64,000 nt of DNA. Source: Chromatiaceae bacterium. Lineage in GTDB: Bacteria > Pseudomonadota > Gammaproteobacteria > Chromatiales > Chromatiaceae. Of this stretch, positions 1-8,559 are shown piece after piece. The notes under the pieces are model-generated. The model was not told the DNA's origin. It did not search any database and worked only from the letters and a program-made list of their open reading frames with translations. Where the stretch lies: contig JACKMU010000002.1 in the NCBI GenBank assembly GCA_024235215.1, forward strand, positions 186,001 through 250,000, given 5' to 3'. The translations under genes were made by a program, and so were the position numbers. The number at the start of each line of letters is the position of its first letter. The stretch's first letter is position 1.

Positions 1-972
1 CCAGCATACCATCGCCGAAGTTCGCACCGTCAGGTAGACGGATTCACGCAGCCGCTGCCAGGTGAACGCGCGGTAAACGAACGTCAGCAGCAACCCGCCC
101 AGAGCGCCGACGGCTGCCGCTTCGGAGGGCGTCGCAAGTCCAAACAGAATGGCACCCAGCACCGCAAGAATGAGAAAGGCAAGTGGAAAAAACGAAGTCA
201 GCAGTTGCAGAAAAATCTGGCCGAACGAGTACTCCCCTACCTCTTTCTTGCTCGGTTTTGGTGCCAGGTGCGGCTGCAGCACGGAACGAGTGACGACATA
301 GATCATGTACAGACTAGCCAGCAACAGACCTGGAAACAGCGCACCGGCATAGAGTTTGACGATAGAGACGCCGGACGCGGCCGCATAGACGATCAGCATG
401 ATCGACGGAGGTATCAGGATGCCGAGTGTGCCGCCGGCGCAGATGACACCGCAGGCAAGGCTGGTGTCGTAACGAGCCTTGAGCATTGCCGGGAACGCCA
501 GCAGGCCCATCAGCGTGACCACAGCACCAACGATACCGGTCGCCGTCGCGAACAGGGTACAGGTAATCAGCGCCGCCACGGCCATCGAACCTGGCACGTT
601 GCGGGCGGCGATGTTCAGCGTATGAAAAAGCCGGGCAACGATGTTGGCACGCTCGACGATGTATCCCATGAACAGGAATAACGGTACCGCGGTCAATACA
701 TCGTTGGCCATGACCGAGTAAGTCTGGTTGACGAACAGGTCGAATATCCGGTTATTGAAAAGGCCCTCGATCCAGAGTTCGATCTGCGTCCATTGATCTG
801 CATCGGCCTTGACTGCCCGATCAAAGGCACGCCACATCCTGGGTGCATCGAAATAGGCGTAATAACCGAACATGATGCCCATCGCCATGAGCGTGAACGC
901 AACTGGAAATCCGAGCAGGATGATGAACAAAAAAATCGCAAGCATGGACAGCGCGACAACGGGATCGGACAT
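1..972 (-). CDS. dctM: TRAP transporter large permease, DctM subunit (partial, C-terminus outside window)
   Basis: This is the large membrane subunit of a tripartite ATP-independent periplasmic (TRAP) transporter, which couples uptake of an organic acid to an ion gradient. The reading frame starts at the ATG whose complement lies at 970-972 and continues off the left edge without a stop, giving 324 residues of an expected 430 or so. It is a string of hydrophobic helices: the N-terminal segment runs SMLAIFLFIILLGFPVAF, and the family-typical glycine/proline-rich stretch CAGGTLGILIPPSIMLIVY is present. Only three bases separate it from the dctQ stop, so the two are translationally close. The substrate cannot be read from this subunit. 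The family call is secure. Confidence 0.93.
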   Translation of the reverse strand, partial: MSDPVVALSMLAIFLFIILLGFPVAFTLMAMGIMFGYYAYFDAPRMWRAFDRAVKADADQWTQIELWIEGLFNNRIFDLFVNQTYSVMANDVLTAVPLFLFMGYIVERANIVARLFHTLNIAARNVPGSMAVAALITCTLFATATGIVGAVVTLMGLLAFPAMLKARYDTSLACGVICAGGTLGILIPPSIMLIVYAAASGVSIVKLYAGALFPGLLLASLYMIYVVTRSVLQPHLAPKPSKKEVGEYSFGQIFLQLLTSFFPLAFLILAVLGAILFGLATPSEAAAVGALGGLLLTFVYRAFTWQRLRESVYLTVRTSAMVCW

Positions 973-975
973 AGC

Positions 976-1629
976 TCAGCTCCGCTGCTCTTTGGTGAGT
1001 TCTTCGATTTCCTCCTGCACGTGGTGTCCATCTTCGCGTGCAGTTCCAGTGGCGAAATGGCCGGGCTCCAATGCGGCTTCGCGCCTGAGCTGAACCTCTG
1101 TCTCCTCGATATCCTCGGCTGCCAGAACCCACTCACCGGTGCGGATGCAGATGACGCAGCGGAATACCTGTGCGATTCCCTGAATGAGGAGCAGAATACC
1201 CGCTGCGACCACGACCGTCTTGAACTGAAAAATGGGTATACCCGCCGGACTGTTGACACTGACCTCGAGGTAGCGCCAGGAGCGCTCCGCGTATTTCCAG
1301 CCGGCAACGATCAGCGCCAGTACACCGGGAAAGAAGAACAGGAAATAGAGAACCAGTTCGACGCGCGCCTGGGTCCTGGGCTGCCACAGCCGATAGATGA
1401 AATCGCCCCGCACATGGCCGCCGCGCGACAGGGTATAGGCGCCTCCCATCATGAATAGCGTACCGTACATGATGTAGGAGAGATCGAATGCCCAGTCGGT
1501 CGGAGAGTTGAATCCGTACCGTACCAGCACCTCGTAACCGACACCTACTGCCATGACCAGAATCAGCCAGGCGAAGGCTTTGCCGAACCACGCCGATAAA
1601 CGGTCGGCGAACGCAATGTAAACGAGCAC
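976..1629 (-). CDS. dctQ: TRAP transporter small permease, DctQ subunit
   Basis: Small membrane subunit of the same TRAP transporter; in the family it joins the binding protein to the large permease. The 217-residue product has four hydrophobic helices (roughly residues 14-36, 48-66, 90-110 and 135-158) and then a long charged C-terminal tail of about 50 residues, longer than in many DctQ proteins. The start is GTG at 1629; a GGGGTGA Shine-Dalgarno-like sequence lies seven bases upstream. It sits between dctP and dctM in the usual P-Q-M order. The function follows from family and position; the extended acidic tail has no assigned role. Confidence 0.9.
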   Translation of the reverse strand: MLVYIAFADRLSAWFGKAFAWLILVMAVGVGYEVLVRYGFNSPTDWAFDLSYIMYGTLFMMGGAYTLSRGGHVRGDFIYRLWQPRTQARVELVLYFLFFFPGVLALIVAGWKYAERSWRYLEVSVNSPAGIPIFQFKTVVVAAGILLLIQGIAQVFRCVICIRTGEWVLAAEDIEETEVQLRREAALEPGHFATGTAREDGHHVQEEIEELTKEQRS

Positions 1630-1671
1630 GCTGCTATCACCCCTGCATGAAAGGATAAATGAATCCGTGAT

Positions 1672-1706
1672 TCCCGGAGCGGAATTTGTCGGATACCGCT
1701 CCGGGA
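1672..1706 (-). promoter_or_regulatory. Intercistronic stem-loop between dctP and dctQ
   Basis: An 11-bp perfect inverted repeat (TCCCGGAGCGG at 1672-1682 and its complement at 1696-1706) with a 13-base loop lies between the dctP stop and the dctQ start. No T-run follows on the transcribed strand. That fits a partial terminator or mRNA-stabilising hairpin which leaves more binding-protein message than permease message, a common arrangement in binding-protein operons. The role is inferred; the repeat is directly visible. Confidence 0.6.
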
Positions 1707-1729
1707 TAGTCGGACCTACTGGCCTGCCG

Positions 1730-2899
1730 TCAGAGTTTCAGCTTGCCTGGGAAGTAATGGTTATACGCCAACGCGTAGTCGGGTGAGTTCATCAACTCAT
1801 AGAACACCACGCGCTCCACCCAGGCCCGTTGACTGTCCAGGACCTTTTTCATATAGGGGTCCTTCTCCAGCTCGGGGATGATCTGGTCCCACGCCTTCAG
1901 TTGAGCATCGAGAATCTCCTTGGAGGTGCGTTCCACGCTGACGCCACTGTCCTTCTGCAGCATCAGCAGATCCTTGGAGTAGTTATCGAGCGCACTGGCA
2001 GTGTTGGCGGTACTGGCGGCTTCAACGCCGAATTCCAGAATCGCCTTCAGATCGTCGTCAAGATCGTCGAAGAAATCCTTGTTGAACAGGAACTCAAAAG
2101 ATTCGCTGGCTTGATGGTATGAGGAGAGATAATAGAACTTGGCAACATCCTGTGCGCCGAATCGGCTGTCCGAGGAGGGGTTGTTGAACTCGAATGCGTC
2201 GATCACACCGCGTTCCATGGCGGGAACGATCTCACCTCCTGGCAACTGAGCAACACTCATTCCCATCTTCTGCATCAGGTCCGCCGCCAAGCCGACAGTG
2301 CGGTATTTGAATCCTTCCAGTTCGGACGACTTGGAGATCGGCTTCTTGAACCATCCAAACGGCTGGGCGAACATAGGAAAGCCCATGAACCCGTACACGT
2401 TGAGGCCCATGATGTCCTGCGTCAGTTCGCGATACAATTCCTTGCCACCGCCGGTATTGAACCAGGCCAGCATCGTTGTCGCACTGCCGCCGAATACCGG
2501 ACCGGTACCGAACAGGGAGGCTGCCTTATTCTTTCCATACCAGTAGACCGGTACGGTATGCGCCGCGTCCAGTACACCATCATTGACAGCGTCCATGACC
2601 TGGAAAGCCTTTACCACCGCACCAGCCGGCAACAGGTCGATTTTCAAACGCCCCCCAGACATGCGTTCCACGCGTTCAACGTACTGGCGCGCGAAATCCA
2701 TCCACACATCGGATGAGGGCCAGGATGTCTGCATCTTGATTACTTTCGGGGCAGCAGCCGTCACCACGGCAGGTGCTCCGATTGCACCGGCAGCGACGCC
2801 GGCGGCGGCAGCGAGACCCCCCTGCAGAAATCTGCGGCGACTGCCAGCTCCTGATACGGCTTCATCCAGATTGTGATTACTTTGTTTTTCTTGACTCAT
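1730..2899 (-). CDS. dctP: TRAP transporter periplasmic substrate-binding protein, DctP family (TakP/mannitol-chloroaromatic type)
   Basis: Periplasmic solute receptor of the TRAP system. The 389-residue protein starts with a twin-arginine-like signal (GSRRRFLQGG, then an alanine/glycine-rich hydrophobic stretch), so it is probably exported folded by Tat. The mature part begins near APKVIKMQTSWPSS. The segment VIDAFEFNNPSSDSRFG is the ligand-pocket region typical of the subgroup binding 2-oxoacids and related carboxylates (COG4663-like), which is why TakP type is suggested. The ATG at 2899 is preferred because a strong GGAGGAG site lies just upstream; an extended frame to 2929 has no such site. 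It is first in the dctPQM order. The exact substrate is unknown; downstream metabolism suggests a small carboxylate. Confidence 0.9.
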   Translation of the reverse strand: MSQEKQSNHNLDEAVSGAGSRRRFLQGGLAAAAGVAAGAIGAPAVVTAAAPKVIKMQTSWPSSDVWMDFARQYVERVERMSGGRLKIDLLPAGAVVKAFQVMDAVNDGVLDAAHTVPVYWYGKNKAASLFGTGPVFGGSATTMLAWFNTGGGKELYRELTQDIMGLNVYGFMGFPMFAQPFGWFKKPISKSSELEGFKYRTVGLAADLMQKMGMSVAQLPGGEIVPAMERGVIDAFEFNNPSSDSRFGAQDVAKFYYLSSYHQASESFEFLFNKDFFDDLDDDLKAILEFGVEAASTANTASALDNYSKDLLMLQKDSGVSVERTSKEILDAQLKAWDQIIPELEKDPYMKKVLDSQRAWVERVVFYELMNSPDYALAYNHYFPGKLKL

Positions 2900-3490
2900 T
2901 TTTCTCCTCCGGTTTGTAGAACATTGCAACCTGATGCACGGTATTGCGACAAAAAAACGGTTGTCAAAGTAGCCGACTGGTTGCTACAGACGGCAACAAG
3001 GCAGTGCGGCTTGCGCGTCCATTCTCCCGGCGGCAGGTCGGGTCGGCAGATCCAGCAGCCACACTCCCTGCCGGGCGGAGACTGCCTCCAGGTGCCTAGC
3101 TTCCATTCCAGTGTTATTGCCGGCAGAACTGCCGGATACGGGCCCAATTCTTGTTTTAAAGGATTAATTGGTGATTATGATACGCGGATGGCATCAGCCG
3201 GTCGACCCGCATCATGATTTACCCCGATCACTTTCGACGATTATCGGCAAACTCCCGATCAGATACCAACCTCCATTGATGATCACCATAGTTCACGTCC
3301 GTTTCAGTATAGCGCATCGTGCCACCAACCAACGCGGCCGGACTTCACCTGCACTCAGTCACTTGGAAGAGAAAGCTCAACCATTGGACCAGTCTCGGTC
3401 CGGTAGCCTTTTCTGCCTCCCGTCCACAGATCATTCAGTGGTAGCAACGCGCCAAACCAGCGGATTTCTTTGTGCTGTCGGCCATCGCCC
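2900..3490. other. Intergenic region between mmsA and dctP
   Basis: About 590 bases without a convincing gene. The dctP ribosome-binding site and the tentative promoter lie at its left end. No strong terminator was seen after mmsA. The remaining short open frames have no family resemblance, codon pattern or ribosome-binding site. The size leaves room for a regulator binding site controlling the transporter, but no clear palindrome was recognised. Confidence 0.5.
2938..2967 (-). promoter_or_regulatory. Possible sigma-70 promoter for dctPQM
   Basis: On the minus strand a perfect TTGACA (complement at 2962-2967) is followed after 18 bases by TACCGT (2938-2943), about 40 bases before the dctP start. 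The -35 box is ideal but the -10 box matches only three of six positions, so this is a tentative call. Confidence 0.3.
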
Positions 3491-4990
3491 CTACTTCATG
3501 ATCGGCATATGAAAGTCAGCGCCCGCTCTTATTCCGGTTGGCCAGCGTGAGGTAATAGTCTTGAGTCTGGTGTAAAAATGAACCCCCTCCATGCCGTGCA
3601 CGTGGGTATCACCAAACATCGAGCGCTTCCACCCGCCAAAGCTGTGGTACGCCATCGGGACCGGTATCGGCACATTGATACCGACCATCCCGGCCTGCAC
3701 CCGCGACGCAAAACTGCGGGCGGTATCTCCGTCACGGGTAAAAATCGCCGTACCATTACCGTATTCGTGCTCATTGACCAATTTAAGCGCACTTTCAAAG
3801 TCTGCTGTCCGTACCACAGCCAGCACCGGACCGAAGATCTCCTCCCGATAGATACGCATGTCACTGGCAACCCGGTCGAACAGCGTGCCGCCGAGAAAAA
3901 AGCCGTTCGGGTGACTCTCGACACGCAGTCCGCGGCCATCCACCACCAACTCGGCACCCTCCGCCACGCCCAGATCAATATAGCTTACAACCCTTTCCAA
4001 GTGTTCCCTGGTGACCAAGGGACCCATCTCGGCGTCAGCTTCGCTGGCCGGCCCCACACGCAGTCTTTCCACCCTCGGCCTGAGACGCTGAATCAATGCA
4101 TCCGCCACATCGTCACCTACTGCCAAAGCAACCGAAATCGCCATACAGCGCTCGCCCGCCGAGCCGTAAGCGGACCCGATCAGCGCGTCCACCGCCTGCT
4201 CCAGATCTGCGTCCGGCATGATCACCATATGGTTTTTCGCGCCGCCCAGCGCCTGAACCCGTTTGCCCCGTTCGCTGGCGATCCGGTGAACGTGCTCCGC
4301 AACCGGTGTCGAACCGACGAAACTCACGCCGGCGACCCCAGGGTGGGTAAGCAACGCATCCACTGCCTCCCGATCCCCATTCAACACGTTCATCACACCA
4401 TCCGGCAGGCCCGCCTCGGTGAGTAACTCGGCCAGGCGCAACGCAGTCGATGGTACTTTTTCTGAAATTTTCAGAACGAAACTGTTGCCGCAGGCAATCG
4501 CCAGCGGAAACATCCACATGGGCACCATGGCCGGAAAGTTGAATGGCGTGATGCCGACGCAGACACCCAATGGCTGTCGCATCGAGTGGCTGTCGACCTC
4601 CCGACCCACATTCTCCGAAAAACTGCCCTTCAGCAGGTGGGGGGCAGCGCAAGCGAACTCGACCACTTCCAGACCCCGAACGACCGAACCGCGGGCGTCA
4701 CTCAGCACCTTCCCGTGCTCAGTCGATACCAACAGGGCGAGTTGATCCAGGTTGCGATCCAGAAGCTCCTTGAAACGGAAGAGAATCCTGGCACGTTGCA
4801 GCGGCGGTGTATCGCGCCAGGCAGGAAACGCGGCGGCCGCTGCCTCGACTGCCGCTGCGGCCTCCCTTGCCGAAGCGAGTGGAACCCGGGCCGAAACGGC
4901 GCCGGTGGACGGATCGAAGACATCACCGAATCGCCCGCTCGTGCCTTCCACTCTGCGTCCGCCGATATAGTGATACAGCGTCTTACTCAT
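3491..4990 (-). CDS. mmsA: CoA-acylating methylmalonate-semialdehyde / malonate-semialdehyde dehydrogenase
   Basis: Aldehyde dehydrogenase superfamily enzyme that oxidises (methyl)malonate semialdehyde with NAD+ and CoA to propionyl-CoA or acetyl-CoA, as in valine, myo-inositol and 3-hydroxypropionate breakdown. The 499-residue length matches the MMSDH family. Visible marks are the cofactor-region motif GITPFNFPAMVPMWMFPLA, the ALGGAKNH motif of the CoA-acylating subgroup, the catalytic cysteine in SAGERCMA, and the C-terminal FGGWKRSMFGD. The start at 4990 has an AGGAG site; a longer frame to 5089 overlaps mmsB and is unlikely. It lies 37 bases after the mmsB-like gene in a glcB-mmsB-mmsA run, which suggests that the two oxidoreductases act in series. 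Confidence 0.9.
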   Translation of the reverse strand: MSKTLYHYIGGRRVEGTSGRFGDVFDPSTGAVSARVPLASAREAAAAVEAAAAAFPAWRDTPPLQRARILFRFKELLDRNLDQLALLVSTEHGKVLSDARGSVVRGLEVVEFACAAPHLLKGSFSENVGREVDSHSMRQPLGVCVGITPFNFPAMVPMWMFPLAIACGNSFVLKISEKVPSTALRLAELLTEAGLPDGVMNVLNGDREAVDALLTHPGVAGVSFVGSTPVAEHVHRIASERGKRVQALGGAKNHMVIMPDADLEQAVDALIGSAYGSAGERCMAISVALAVGDDVADALIQRLRPRVERLRVGPASEADAEMGPLVTREHLERVVSYIDLGVAEGAELVVDGRGLRVESHPNGFFLGGTLFDRVASDMRIYREEIFGPVLAVVRTADFESALKLVNEHEYGNGTAIFTRDGDTARSFASRVQAGMVGINVPIPVPMAYHSFGGWKRSMFGDTHVHGMEGVHFYTRLKTITSRWPTGIRAGADFHMPIMK

Positions 4991-5027
4991 CACAGGCTCC
5001 TGGCTAAGACTCGCGCGATACAGCTTG

Positions 5028-5918
5028 TCATCCGGTACGCTTTTCTTGGTACAACTTGAACAATGCACTGTGATCCAGTGCACCTTCACCCTGCTCGATC
5101 AATATCCGGTACAGATTCATGTTGAGCCGTGTGGCCGGCAACGACAGGTCATAGCTGGCACCCAACTCCAGTGCCTGGCGCAGGTCTTTGTGTTGGGTAG
5201 CGACCTTCGCTCCGGGGGTGAAGTTCTCTTCTATCATCCTGCAACCATGCACTTCCAGCACGCGCGAAGCAGCGAACCCACCCAGCAGCGCCTCTCGCAC
5301 CTTGGCTTTGTCCACGCCAGCGCACTCTGCCAGAGCGAGCGCCTCCGCCACCGCACCGATATTTAGGCCAACGATGATTTGATTCGCTGCTTTTGCCACT
5401 TGGCCAGCCCCGACTCCACCCACATGGGTGAGATGTTTTCCCAGTACCTCGAACAGCGGCCTGGCCCGTTCTATCGCGGCATCTTCTCCCCCGGCCATGA
5501 TAGAGAGGCTGGCATCTTGCGCACCCATCTGTCCTCCGGAGACCGGGGCATCGATCAAGTCAGCCCCTGCCCGCTTCAGGCGATCGGCAAACTCCCGTGT
5601 AGCCTGCGCCGCGGTGGTGCCCATATCGATAACCAGACTGCCGCTCCTCAACCCCTCAATTACTCCATTGGTGCCGAACAGCACCGCCTCCACCGCAGGT
5701 GTGTCGGACACCATGAGCACCAGGATCTCCGTGCAGCTTGCCACCTCGGCCGGTGACTCCGCAGCCACAATGCCGGGTTGAACCATCTGCTCCGCCGCTG
5801 CGCGACTGCGGTTGTGCACGGTTAGCTGAGCGCCGGCATCGTGCAGGTGGCGGCACATGGGGCGCCCCATCAACCCCAGCCCGATAAACCCGAGTTTGTA
5901 GCCTTCTAGTGGTTTCAT
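5028..5918 (-). CDS. mmsB: NAD(P)-dependent beta-hydroxyacid dehydrogenase (3-hydroxyisobutyrate dehydrogenase / tartronate semialdehyde reductase family)
   Basis: Member of the beta-hydroxyacid dehydrogenase family, about 296 residues. The N-terminal Rossmann motif GFIGLGLMGRPM, the substrate-site motif DAPVSGGQMGA, the catalytic lysine in GQVAKAANQI and the later QHKDL are all present. The family includes 3-hydroxyisobutyrate dehydrogenase (MmsB), tartronate semialdehyde reductase (GarR/GlxR) and 3-hydroxypropionate-using relatives, which cannot be separated by eye. Adjacent mmsA favours oxidation of 3-hydroxyisobutyrate or 3-hydroxypropionate; adjacent glcB and a glyoxylate reductase favour tartronate semialdehyde. 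The ATG at 5918 gives the usual family start; a GTG at 5945 would add nine residues, and neither has a good ribosome-binding site. Confidence 0.82.
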   Translation of the reverse strand: MKPLEGYKLGFIGLGLMGRPMCRHLHDAGAQLTVHNRSRAAAEQMVQPGIVAAESPAEVASCTEILVLMVSDTPAVEAVLFGTNGVIEGLRSGSLVIDMGTTAAQATREFADRLKRAGADLIDAPVSGGQMGAQDASLSIMAGGEDAAIERARPLFEVLGKHLTHVGGVGAGQVAKAANQIIVGLNIGAVAEALALAECAGVDKAKVREALLGGFAASRVLEVHGCRMIEENFTPGAKVATQHKDLRQALELGASYDLSLPATRLNMNLYRILIEQGEGALDHSALFKLYQEKRTG

Positions 5919-5955
5919 GGAAAATTTTGGAGACACTCTTCTCACGGTCAGTAAA

Positions 5956-8136
5956 CTAATTGTATGATCCCCCAGCCTTCATCGCCCGGCGATGCGCATG
6001 GAGGAGAGGTTCGGTATAGCCATTGGGCTGCAGCGCCCCTTTTAACACCAGGTCGCAGGCGGCCCGAAAGGCCGGACTCTGCTCTAACCTGGACGCCATA
6101 CCGATATAGTTGACATCAGCTGCATTCTGCCGGTCCACGACCGCCGCCATGCGTTTCAGTGTCTCCAGAACCTGCGCTTCACTGCAGATCCCATGCTTGA
6201 TCCAATTGGCGATGTGCTGACTGGAGATACGCAGAGTGGCGCGGTCCTCCATCAAGCCTACATTGTGAATATCCGGAACCTTGGAGCAGCCGACGCCCTG
6301 TTCCACCCAGCGTACCACATAACCGAGTATGCCTTGCACGTTGTTATCGATCTCCTGCTGAATCCGCGCGGGAGAAAGTACGCGTTCACCCAACAGAGGA
6401 ATAGTCAGCATATCGTCCACGCTGGCTGCCTGACGCTGAGCCAGTTGACGCTGACGCTCGGTGACATCGACCAGATGATAGTGCATGGCATGCAGGGTGG
6501 CCGCGGTCGGAGACGGGACCCAGGCGGTGTTGGCGCCTGCCTGGGGGTGGTTTATCTTGCTCTCCATCATCGCCCGCATCTCATCCGGAGCGGGCCACAT
6601 CCCCTTGCCGATCTGGGCGCGCCCGCTGAAACCGCAAGCGAGCCCGATGTCCACGTTCGAATCTTCGTATGCCTTGATCCATACCGCCTCTTTCATCTCC
6701 GTTTTGGGCACCATTGGACCCGCTTCCATGCTGGTATGTATCTCATCGCCGGTGCGGTCGAGAAAGCCGGTATTGATGAATACCACCCGTTCACTCGCAG
6801 CCCGGATACAGGCTTTCAGATTCAGGCTGGTGCGGCGCTCCTCATCCATGATCCCCATCTTCAGCGTGTTGCGCACCAGACCCAGTGCATCCTCGATGCG
6901 TCCGAACAACTCATTGGTCAATGCCACCTCATCAGGTCCGTGCATCTTCGGCTTGACCACATAGACACTGCCGCTCCGGCTGTTGCGCAACAGTGTCCCG
7001 CCATTGAGGTCGTGTTTGGCGATCAGGGCGGTAACCATGCCGTCCAGAATCCCCTCCGGGATCGCTGCTCCGTCCCGGTCCAATACGGCGTCGGTTGTCA
7101 TCAAATGACCGACATGGCGTATGAACAGCAGGCTGCGCCCGGGCAAACTGTAGCCTGCCCCGTCAGGCGCCCGGTACTCCCGGTCGGGATTGAGCCCACG
7201 CTCGACCCATCTGCCATCTTTCTCGAAACGGGCAGTCAGGTCGCCCTTCATCAGTCCCAGCCAATTGCGATAAGCCAGCACCTTGTCCTCTGCGTCCACA
7301 GCGGCGACCGAGTCCTCACAATCCTGGATCGTGGTGACGGCCGCCTCCAGCAGTACGTTTTTGACTCCAGCGGGATGAAACCTGCCAATAGGATGACCGG
7401 GTGCTATCTGCAGTTCGATATGCAGCCCGTTGTTGCGCAGCAGCACTGCAGTCGGGGATTCCGGACTGCCCCGGTAACCGGCAAACCCTTTGGAGTCGCG
7501 CAGGGTCGTGGCGTTTCCCTCTGCGAGATGCAGGACCAGTCTCTCCTCCGACACGGTGTAATGTTCGACCAGCGCATGTCCCGAACTCTCCAGCGGCAGG
7601 ATTCGGTCGAGAAAATCCATGACATGAGAAACCACTTTTTCTGCGCGCACAGGGTTCAAATCCCCGGTAATACCGGCACCGCCCTCCTCCGAGATTGCAT
7701 CGGTGCCATAGAGCGCATCGTACAGACTGCCCCAACGTGCATTGGCTGCATTCAGCGCATAGCGGGCATTGGTAATCGGAACGACCAGCTGCGGGCCCGC
7801 AACCTTGGCGACTTCCGGATCGACGTTCGTGGTGGTTATCTGAAAGGCTTCGCCTTGCGGCAACAGGTACCCAATCTCTTCCAGAAAGCGCTTGTAGGCG
7901 ACACTATCCAAGGGCAGACCGGCATGCTGTCTATGCCAGGCATCAATGCTGGCCTGCAGCTGATCACGGCGTGCCAGCAGCATCCGGTTCTTACTCCCCA
8001 GATCGGCAACTATCTGCTCCAATGCAGCCCAGAAACTCGCGACGTCCACCCCTGTTCCCGGGATGGCATGCTCCGTCACAAACTTGTACAGGAGGTCGGC
8101 TACCTGCAAACCGCCCACTTGGATTCTTTCTGTCAT
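5956..8136 (-). CDS. glcB: Malate synthase G
   Basis: Condenses glyoxylate with acetyl-CoA to malate in the cytoplasm. The 726-residue single-chain length is that of the G isoform, not the shorter A form. Characteristic stretches include TTIQDCEDSVAAVDAEDK, GRSLLFIRHVGHLMT, LKMGIMDEERRTSLNL and MEDRATLRISSQHIANW; the last carries the aspartate corresponding to the catalytic base of the E. coli enzyme. The ATG at 8136 has a GAGG element nearby. It heads the run glcB-mmsB-mmsA, so acetyl-CoA made by MmsA from malonate semialdehyde could be used here. No isocitrate lyase is visible in the window, so the glyoxylate source is elsewhere, for example glycolate oxidation. Confidence 0.96.
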   Translation of the reverse strand: MTERIQVGGLQVADLLYKFVTEHAIPGTGVDVASFWAALEQIVADLGSKNRMLLARRDQLQASIDAWHRQHAGLPLDSVAYKRFLEEIGYLLPQGEAFQITTTNVDPEVAKVAGPQLVVPITNARYALNAANARWGSLYDALYGTDAISEEGGAGITGDLNPVRAEKVVSHVMDFLDRILPLESSGHALVEHYTVSEERLVLHLAEGNATTLRDSKGFAGYRGSPESPTAVLLRNNGLHIELQIAPGHPIGRFHPAGVKNVLLEAAVTTIQDCEDSVAAVDAEDKVLAYRNWLGLMKGDLTARFEKDGRWVERGLNPDREYRAPDGAGYSLPGRSLLFIRHVGHLMTTDAVLDRDGAAIPEGILDGMVTALIAKHDLNGGTLLRNSRSGSVYVVKPKMHGPDEVALTNELFGRIEDALGLVRNTLKMGIMDEERRTSLNLKACIRAASERVVFINTGFLDRTGDEIHTSMEAGPMVPKTEMKEAVWIKAYEDSNVDIGLACGFSGRAQIGKGMWPAPDEMRAMMESKINHPQAGANTAWVPSPTAATLHAMHYHLVDVTERQRQLAQRQAASVDDMLTIPLLGERVLSPARIQQEIDNNVQGILGYVVRWVEQGVGCSKVPDIHNVGLMEDRATLRISSQHIANWIKHGICSEAQVLETLKRMAAVVDRQNAADVNYIGMASRLEQSPAFRAACDLVLKGALQPNGYTEPLLHAHRRAMKAGGSYN

Positions 8137-8559
8137 CGTATGTGCCTCGAATAATCTGGAATTTACAAAGTTTTTCCACCGACACGTGGGTCAGTACGGC
8201 GATCAACAACACCGGCAGGAACAACTGTCACGACCTAATTCGTCAGCGCTTTCATGTTGCTTGCTCGGCTCCGGTTGGATTTTCTCCGTCTGCAGTGAAT
8301 TAATGCGATCCCACATCCCATCCAGCGATGACGGCTGCGAAGCGGAGTTATCCTGGGGGTGCTCCTATGTTAGTGCACAATAATATTCGACAGTGCGTCT
8401 CCCTAAAACCCAGACAATGGTGAACGTTCCAGAGAGCATTACGTATAATAGTAGCCGATGACGAATCCCGGGCAGTTGAATTCCGCACGACTGCACTTAT
8501 CAAATTTTCGTTTTTTGTGTCGAATAACGGCACCTTTCCGATTTGGAGTACCTGACCCA
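8137..8559. other. Divergent promoter region between glcB and the 2-hydroxyacid dehydrogenase
   Basis: About 420 bases separating two divergent genes of C2-acid metabolism, with no supported coding sequence. A TATAAT box for the rightward gene is annotated separately. Shared control of both genes from this region is plausible, but no clear operator palindrome was found. Confidence 0.5.
8420..8449 (+). promoter_or_regulatory. Possible sigma-70 promoter for the 2-hydroxyacid dehydrogenase gene
   Basis: A perfect TATAAT at 8444-8449 is preceded by GTGAAC at 8420-8425 with an 18-base spacer; the -35 box is weak. It would give a leader of roughly 100 bases before the ATG at 8560. Confidence 0.35.

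Noticed and set aside
7645..7665. A T-loop-like GGGTTCAAATCCCC suggesting a tRNA
   Set aside because: It lies inside the glcB coding region, and no acceptor stem, D-arm or anticodon arm surrounds it.
6193..8154. A 653-codon plus-strand open frame antisense to glcB
   Set aside because: The complementary strand encodes an unambiguous, full-length malate synthase G; the antisense product has no recognisable family.
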